This document shows positions 57,586 to 64,000 of a DNA stretch of 64,000 nucleotides, piece after piece. A program made the translations under genes and the position numbers. The notes under the pieces were generated by a model. The model was not told the DNA's origin and did no database searches. It saw only the letters and a program-made list of their open reading frames with translations. Every line of letters begins with the position of its first letter. Within the stretch, counting starts at the first letter, position 1. The stretch is from the NCBI GenBank assembly GCA_015143295.1, contig CM026556.1, positions 17,546,547-17,610,546 on the forward strand, given 5' to 3'. This stretch comes from Tetracentron sinense. Lineage: Eukaryota; Streptophyta; Magnoliopsida; Trochodendrales; Trochodendraceae.

Positions 57586-59595
57586 AACTGAAATCGAGAA
57601 TCACAAATAAATGATTTGTAAATGCTGTGTCCACTATCAAGAGTTGCGTCCCGTCCTAAGACTCTTAATTAGGTATAATAGATGTGTTTAGAGAAGGTTG
57701 GAAGAGGGAAGGTATCATAACCGTGCTACGTTTTGGTGCTTAGGAATTTGGAAAATGAAAGATTTAAAGGTTTTTATAGCTAGTGTTTTCAAAGTTAAGA
57801 TGGAAGGTTTCAAAAAATCAGAACCAATGCAATGCTTTGGGTCCTTAGAAAGATGGAAAATGAAAGGAAATCAAAACCGATGCTATGTTTTGAGTCTTTA
57901 GAAAGTTGGAAAATGAAACAGTTTGGAACTTGCAAAGGGGTGCAATGCTTTTGATGGACATGTCTCTTTACTCTCCCTCTCTCACCCTCTTGAACGGACA
58001 CGTCCCTGCATGTCACCCAGGGATGCAACGCTTTACACACCTCTCCACTTTGAGAATTATGAGTTTTTTGATTGACATGTGTCATAGGATGGTAGTCCTA
58101 CATGGCAGAATGAGAGAATACATTATGGCATAGTATTAAGTAAGAGATTAGTAAGAGTTTGGCCGGTTTGGACCAACCAACCTTGACTGGGTTGATCCCG
58201 GTTTTAAAATCTTGGTTTGAGAATTCCAAACTCGTATAGGCACTTGAATGACTTAGTTTTAAAAGGAGCACTCATATGCCATATTGCAAGAACATGGGTA
58301 ATCATATGCAAAAACTCCTTTTTTCTTTTTGGTCAAGCATGGTAAGAGAATAAATGCAATGAATGACTTAGTTTTAAAAGAAGCACTCATATGCCATATT
58401 GCAAGAACATGGGTAATCATATGCAAAAACTCCTTTTTTCTTTGGTCAAGCAGTGTAAGAGATTAAATGCAATGTCATGGATCAAATGGTCACGGGAAGC
58501 TATTGTTTTGACTTTTGTCTATTTCATAACAGTTATTGGCCGCTATTATTGTTACAAAGGCCTTTGTAATGGTAAACCCTAAATCAACTACTTTCTGAAG
58601 CTAAAAAGCGGATTTTGCATCATTAGGTGAGGGGAGATATGATATCATATATCCATGTTCATGTTTAAGTTAAAATTATGATCAGGAAAAGAGTAATCTT
58701 ACTACCCTATAAAAAAAATTAAATATGCATTTTATTTAGAAAATTCATCTACCACTCTGAAAGTAATGGAATGCTGGTTTGACGTTTGGGCAGCTCCCAA
58801 CCATTTTTGGATGAGCTGAAATACTTGTTTGTCACATAACAATCCCCACTCTTTCTGCTGCTGCAAATCCATCAACCTGTGCATGGAACAGTGGAATTAC
58901 AAGGAGATATCATATTATAGTAGAAAATTTAAGACCATAAGGTGAAGGAAATATAAGATAATAACCTTTTAACCAACTAGTGATCGAGCCTAAATAATTT
59001 TAAATTTCTGGTTATAGGGAAAACCGACTTGTCGGCTAATAGTATAAAAAACTTCAAACCTGTCTAATTATGTTGAAAAGTGTCCTACTGTGACTCTGAT
59101 GTGGGACTCAACACTGTTACATTTTGTTTCCTTGGATAGAATTGATGGTAATTCACACTGTTAAATTCTGAATTCTTCATCGTTGAAGTACAGAAAGTAA
59201 CACCACCCCAACTCTATTTATTATCTGACCGAATTCTAGCATGCCGTTGATTGTATCTCCACAATGTGATACAAAGCATGTAGCATTTTCGAATGAATGA
59301 CGCCCAGAACAAGCCAATTTGCTCTTCATATATCCAGTGCAGTGAACACCAAGAGTTGCACATGTCGATTATATCCGACTTGAAAAGAAACCAATAAAAC
59401 TTAAAAGTAGAGAAGAATGACCCTTTAAGAATAAGCCCAATAGTCTTTTTACACAACCATGAAGACATGGTTTTATAACCAGCCCGAGCTCGTTTTGAAA
59501 ATGCAGACCACATTATGACTAACTCTTCTGGCAAGTCTGAGCTCGTTTTTCGGCAAGGCAACTACCATGTCTGTATGAAAATCTCTCTCGACGTT
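57586..59595. other. Non-coding stretch
   Basis: No gene recognised. It contains GTCCACTATCAAGAGTTGCG + TCCC (about 57629), a direct repeat of 55099-55124 (GTCCACCCTCAAGAGTTGCA + TCCC), an AGGGATGCAACGC motif near 58019, and the duplication at 58246. The minus-strand frame of 115 codons (59214-59561) has no features I recognise. Confidence 0.5.
58246..58474. repeat. 115-bp tandem duplication
   Basis: Copies at 58246-58360 and 58361-58474 share GAATGACTTAGTTTTAAAAG, GCACTCATATGCCATATTGC and ACTCCTTTTTTCTTT...GGTCAAGCA, with a handful of differences. Confidence 0.92.
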
Positions 59596-59597
59596 CG

Positions 59598-60115
59598 ATT
59601 GAGAGATTCTCGTTGATCAGATATGGAAGAAATTGGTAGTGCTGGTTCTCTTCCTCAAAACAGGGAACCTAAAAACTATTAGCATCATGTCTTCATGGAT
59701 AAGAGAGCTCGTTTGTTCAATGTGGAGACTAAGTCTTTTGATCTCCAAGAGGTGCTTTTGAGTGAGGGTAGATTGATTAAGATCATAGAGAGGGGGATAA
59801 GGGGGTTCTCTCACCATTCTCTGGCTTTCGGAGGATGCGATTCAGTGGATGAGGATAACTATTGGTGAATGCCTTGAAGAGAAACATGGGTACCTAGTCA
59901 GGAAATTCAAAGGAAGGCTATGCACCTTATAGGAGGGAAAAGATCAAACGCAAGAGGTAAGTTTCTGGTGTTCCTATTGCTCAAGGGATCCGGAGTCAAA
60001 GATAGGATAACGTTCAGGATGGAAGGCTCTGCAAGCTTCTTTACTGGTCTTCACTCCACAAAATCAACTATTATGGCATTAATGGAGAGAGCCAACCTGC
60101 AGATGTGTTCAAGCT
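59598..60115 (+). pseudogene. Degenerate coding sequence, possibly retroelement-related
   Basis: The frame reads RARLFNVETKSFDLQEVLLS, IKIIERGIRGFSHHSLAF, then HGYLVRKFKGR and RSNARGKFLVFLLLKG, with stops between. The pattern loosely resembles plant proteins that accompany retroelements (a KSFD...ERG...GRF order), but I cannot name a family with confidence. It precedes a gypsy RNase H fragment on the same strand. Confidence 0.35.
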
Positions 60116-60304
60116 AAGAACACACCAGGATGAGATTTTTGAGGACAACCTGAAGGAAGGCATCAGAAGTCATGTGGTGAAGGTCAGGGGATCCAACAAA
60201 GTTGGGGTGGATTTAGATGTAGGTGCAATTTCGAATGAGTAGACGCAGTGGTGTGGTCCAGGATTGGAGGATGCCTAGGATAAAGTCGCACAAATCATGA
60301 CTTG

Positions 60305-60490
60305 AAAGTGAGGAAGATCTAGGCATCAAAAAGCTCCAATTGTTTTGTGATTCTCAACTCGTCGTGAATAAGCTTAATGGTGTCTACGAGTGTCGAAATG
60401 ATAGAATGTGTTGGTATACTACCCTCCTTCGAGCTCATTGTGAAACTTTCGACATCATAGAAATCACGCATATTCCTGTTAGCCTCAAGG
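60305..60490 (+). pseudogene. Retrotransposon RNase H fragment
   Basis: EDLGIKKLQLFCDSQLVVNK, then LNGVYECRNDRMCWYTTLLR, AHCETFDIIEITHIP matches the second half of the Ty3/gypsy-associated RNase H (CDSQLVVNQ...YE.(R)..RM..Y). It is about 60 residues with no adjoining RT or integrase in frame, so a remnant. Confidence 0.7.
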
Positions 60491-61090
60491 TTACAACCTT
60501 GGGTACCCTTAATAATTTTGACAATAACATAATAATGGAATGACAATTGTGGTACTAAGGATTCTTCTAAGTGGTTTGTTAAAATACAGATTATGAGAGC
60601 ATTAGCAAATCTCTCAAGGCATAAAGAATGAAAATCATTCAAGGCAAATCAAAGTGGATCTATTTAAGCAAGTCATCAAAAAGAATGATCAACTCAAGCT
60701 ATTGGATCTTAGTAAAAGATGAAGATTCAAGATCATTCCCAAAGTCCAAGTTGGATCACAAACAAGAAAAGAAGATCTTGCAGTCATCCAAATCTAAAGA
60801 TCCAATATCAAGTTGAGAAGAAGAGAGGAAGAAATATGAGGTTTTAGAATGAGTTTAGGGATTTTAAGAACCCAGTCCTATGACCGAAACCATTATGTAT
60901 CGGGCTTAACGCTCGTTACGTAACGGTTTCGGGCGTTAAGGTTTTGTTTCGGGATAAACGGGTAAAGGTACGGTATCTGGTATTTGAGGCCACCGAAACC
61001 GTTACGTAACGAGCATTACGTAACGTTTTCAGTGATTTTTTAAACCATGATTGCAAGTGTATACAAGAAGGAGGAAAGATACTCATGAGC
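60491..61090. other. Non-coding stretch with foldback
   Basis: No gene seen; it includes the inverted repeat at 60911-61015. Confidence 0.5.
60911..61015. repeat. 22-bp perfect inverted repeat with ACGTAACG core
   Basis: Left arm GCTCGTTACGTAACGGTTTC + GG, right arm CCGAAACCGTTACGTAACGA + GC, about 60 bp apart. Each arm itself holds the palindrome CGTTACGTAACG. It resembles a small foldback MITE. Confidence 0.75.
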
Positions 61091-61094
61091 TCCA

Positions 61095-62828
61095 CTAAGA
61101 ATCCTCTTCGGATCCAGGTAATGTCTTTCCTTCTAGTTCTAATGTTGACTCTTATTTACCCATTGCTATTAGGAAATGTATTAGGTCTTGTACTCAACAT
61201 CCCATTGCTAATTTTGTTTCCTATCATGCATTGTCTGATTCGTATTGTGCAATTGCACTGGCCTTGTCTTCTGTGTTTGTCCCTTGTAATGTAGCACATG
61301 CACTTTCCCAAGCAGAGTGGTGAAAATCCATGAAAGAAGAGATGTTTGCACTTGAGAAGAATAATACCTAAGATATGGTCGAGTTACCAAGAGGAAAAAG
61401 GTCAATTGGATGTAGGTAGTATGTGTTCGTTCATAGTGAAGCACCACTTAGATGAATCAGTTGAAAGATACAAAGCTTGTCTGGTCACAAAAGGAAATAC
61501 ACAAACATATGTGATAAACTATCAAGATATGTTTGCTTCAGTTGCCAAAATGAACTCATTGAAAGTTCTTCTGACCCTTGTAGAAAACCAGGATTGACCT
61601 CTATATCAACTTGAAGTGAAGAATGCATTTTTGCATGGTGATCAGGAGGAAGAAGTGTACATGGTACCTCCTCTTGGCTTTATATGTCCCTTATGTGAAG
61701 GGAATGTGTACAAGTTGAAGAAGGCATTGTATGGACTAAAGCAACCTCCCAGAGCCTGGTTTGAGAGTTTTCACAACGCTCTGGAGAAAACTGGTTACAA
61801 GCATAGCTACGCAGACCACACATTGTTTATTTATTACTCATCAGAAGGTGACTATTCTGATTGTCTATGTGGATAATATTGTAGTGACAAGCAATGATAT
61901 AAATGAGATTAAGCTATTGAAGAGAAAGTTGTCAGAAGAGTTTGAGATCAAGGATCTGGGTCAGTTGAAATACTTTTTTGGGATCAAGGTGGTTAGGTTT
62001 AAGAAGGGTATTTTCATCTCACAACAAAAGTATGTTCTTGATCTTCAAAAGGAGACAAGTACGATGGGTTGTAAACCCTGTGAATCCCCCCTCCATTGAT
62101 GTTAACCACAAACTCAATGAAGGTAGTGGGGAAGGCCTTCTAGATGTAGGGAGATACCAGAGACTTGGTCACCTTATTTATCTCTCACCAGACCAGACAT
62201 TGCTTATACCAAACATTGCTTATGCAGTCAGTGTAGTTAGCCAGTTTATGCATGCTCTCACCACTGGACACCTAGACGTTGTAAATAGAATTCTCCGCTA
62301 CTTGAAGTCGTCTCCTAGAAAATGTTTAATGTATACATGTCATGGAAGCTTAAGAGTTGAAGCCTACATTAATGTTGATTGGGCTGGCAAAGTTTCAGGT
62401 AGATGCTCTACTTCTAGGTAATGCACTATGGTTGGAGGCAATTTGTTACGCAGAGAAGTAAGAAGCAACATGTAGTTGTAAGATCCAATGTAAAAGCATA
62501 ATTTAGAGCTATGACACATGGAGTGTGTGAATTGCTTTGGCTCCAGCTATTTCTGACTGAGATTGGGTCCCTACTAGTGGTTCTATGAGTTTATATTGAG
62601 ACAATAAAGGAACAATTAGCATTGCCCACAATCCTGTGCAACACGATATAACTAAGCATATTTAGGTCATCGTCACTTTATTAAGGAAAAATTGAAGGCG
62701 AGTTACATTTGCACTCCATTTGTAAAATCTGAAGATCAGTTGCTTGATGTGTTGACTAAGGGTCTTGGTGGTACTCATTTTTGAATTTTTTTAGCAAGTT
62801 GGGAATGAGTGATATCTACGCACCAACT
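61095..62828 (+). pseudogene. pol: Ty1/copia pol fragment (reverse transcriptase and RNase H)
   Basis: Reading through stops and frameshifts: CTQHPIANFVSYHALSDSYC, MKEEMFALEKNNT, RYKACLVTKGNTQTYVINYQ, KNAFLHGDQEEEVYMVPPLG, YGLKQPPRAWFESFHNALEK, then FEIKDLGQLKYFFGIKVVRF, RYQRLGHLIYLSPDQ, YAVSVVSQFMHALTTGHLDV, VEAYINVDWAGKVSGRCSTS and LLDVLTKGLGG. This is the RT-RNase H half of a copia polyprotein; the YVDN active-site block (VYVDNIVV) is near 61863-61885. Gag, protease and integrase are absent, so it is 5' truncated. At least six breaks are present. The 3' LTR follows after a polypurine tract. Confidence 0.93.
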
Positions 62829-62838
62829 TGAGGGGGAG

Positions 62839-63060
62839 TGTAGAATACTTTCCTTATGTATTTATTTCATATCTTATACAATGTAATAAGGCTATACTAT
62901 TAGTATCTCTCATATACTAATCGTATACCATTAATGAGTATAAATAAAGTGTGTAAGAGAGACTGAATTAACTCTCTCTAATTCCATACCATATTTCTCT
63001 TCTTTCTTCTCTTCTCTCTCTCTTCCACAAACCCTAGTTTACTATTCCTAGTTTTCTACT
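62839..63060 (+). repeat. 3' LTR of the copia element (start certain, end approximate)
   Basis: The polypurine tract ACTTGAGGGGGAG (62827-62838) precedes TGTAGAATACTTTCC. A TATAAATA box lies at 62939-62946, followed by CT-rich sequence, which fits a short copia LTR promoter. I could not fix the CA end, and the 5' LTR is not in the window, so 63060 is a guess. Confidence 0.65.
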
Positions 63061-64000
63061 AATGAGTCCCTCGTAGCCTTGTAGGTGCTCATAAAACCAT
63101 AATATTCTTGTGAACTTGTTGGTTATGCCCTATCGCTTCTGAAATTGCACAAAATTAGATTATTGACTTCTCAAGTTCTTTGCACCTTCTCTGATATTTC
63201 ATTTATTCAATAGCCCTCGCCGCACCCCCCCCCCCCAAAAAAAAAGTCACAAATCAATGGTATCTTTACGTTTTACCATTAAATGAGATTTTGGCTCCTT
63301 AATTGAAGTACTCAATTATCATTTTGTCTTCTGTTTTCTAACTAACTACAGAAGTTGTATCCTCTTTTAGTATTTGAGCCGGGCTTCAGCTAGCTACCTC
63401 AAGGTTGTGAAACAGTACCAACCAATTGAGCCACAGATCCTGAAGATTTTCATATAATAACATGAATAAAAAATAAAAGAATATTGGGGCTGAAACAAAG
63501 GTCAGAAATAGCACCTTGGTTGATTCAGCAAAAACTATTTCATCTCCATCCACATAAGAATATTGGGGCTGAAACAAACCATAAATAGAAGAAGTAAAGT
63601 TAAGAATGTACTAATTTTATTTATGGGTGTGAGCACACACACACCCACCCACCCACACACACACACAACTGCATGTGCACACGCACACACCCACATGCAC
63701 ACACACAGAGTAGGTAGCAAACAAATGGCGGGGGTTTTCACTTTTCACATGTGATTCATCAGAGATTGAGGAAGCGAAAACAAGCTGCCTCTTTTTTCAT
63801 TGTATTTAGGGGGAAAAATATATAAAAAAAGGGATGCCTTCTTTTATTGATCAACCATTATCTAAGGAAAAAAAAAATCAAATTTTGTTTCTTTACTTAG
63901 CACAAATCTCACATTACATTAGATTCCTTCTTAGGACGCCCACCCACCCACCCACCCACACACACCCACACCCACATCCGCACGCATGTGCGCACACACA
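63061..64000. repeat. Non-coding end of window with CA-rich microsatellites
   Basis: No gene seen. A 12-C run lies at 63225-63236, (CA/CCCA)n arrays at about 63632-63710 and 63938-64000 (running past the window edge), and AGAATATTGGGGCTGAAACA occurs twice (about 63479 and 63557). Confidence 0.8.

Noticed and set aside
63535..63754. Open frames with THTHPHTHT or VCVCGWVG
   Set aside because: Translations of the CA microsatellite.
1..64000. tRNA or rRNA genes
   Set aside because: I looked for B-box-like GGTTCGAATCC and conserved rRNA blocks; only the SINE-like worn B box near 7500 was seen. A covariance-model scan would be decisive.

Overview
The window looks like repeat-rich nuclear DNA of a flowering plant, probably a eudicot. 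The reasons are long Ty3/gypsy and Ty1/copia LTR retrotransposons, a FAR1-type Mutator transposase, a plant Ulp1-like transposon-associated gene, and broken pieces of plant genes: fasciclin-like arabinogalactan protein, SGR6/MROH1-like HEAT protein, PWWP protein, PPR proteins, a CYP701A ent-kaurene oxidase-like P450 and histone H3. No gene appears intact and functional, and I cannot name the species.

Layout. 1-2711 is the 3' end and 3' LTR of a gypsy element (family A, plus strand), inserted into a minus-strand gypsy pol fragment (family B, 2712-4877). 4878-7233 is a tandem array of a roughly 170-bp repeat. 9675-12456 is a solo LTR (family C) inside a segment duplicated at 38187-38671. 14281-15600 is a chimera of SGR6-like and FLA17-like sequence on the minus strand. 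15650-17100 looks like a decayed copia-type LTR. 17891-18731 is an inverted-repeat element holding a nested hAT-like MITE. 19155-21588 is a family A solo LTR. 22990-23580 holds PPR and PWWP gene fragments. 24757-29551 contains a decayed FAR1-type MULE transposase with the same ~170-bp repeat on both sides. The array continues to 38186, interrupted by two minus-strand family B solo LTRs (29552-32303 and 33683-35643).

38672-46860 is mostly non-coding, with a CYP701A fragment near 42.3 kb. 46870-49925 is a multi-exon Ulp1-like (C48 peptidase) gene on the minus strand, broken by small lesions. 50890-51888 holds MITEs. A histone H3 pseudogene is split by a family C solo LTR (52179-54940, minus). 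55163-57582 is a PIF/Harbinger-like element bounded by TTA that carries an internally deleted PPR gene. 59.6-62.8 kb holds decayed retroelement coding sequence, ending in a copia pol and its LTR. The window closes with CA-rich microsatellites.

How it fits together. Five solo LTRs have identifiable target-site duplications (four exact), and no complete element is present, so the region has been shaped by insertion followed by LTR-LTR recombination, local duplication and deletion. The most unusual structure is the ~170-bp repeat with several monomer subtypes. It lies on both sides of a FAR1/MULE transposase and in two other blocks that look like duplicates of one another. All calls come from reading the sequence. 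Family names rest on recognised protein motifs, and no database search was run.
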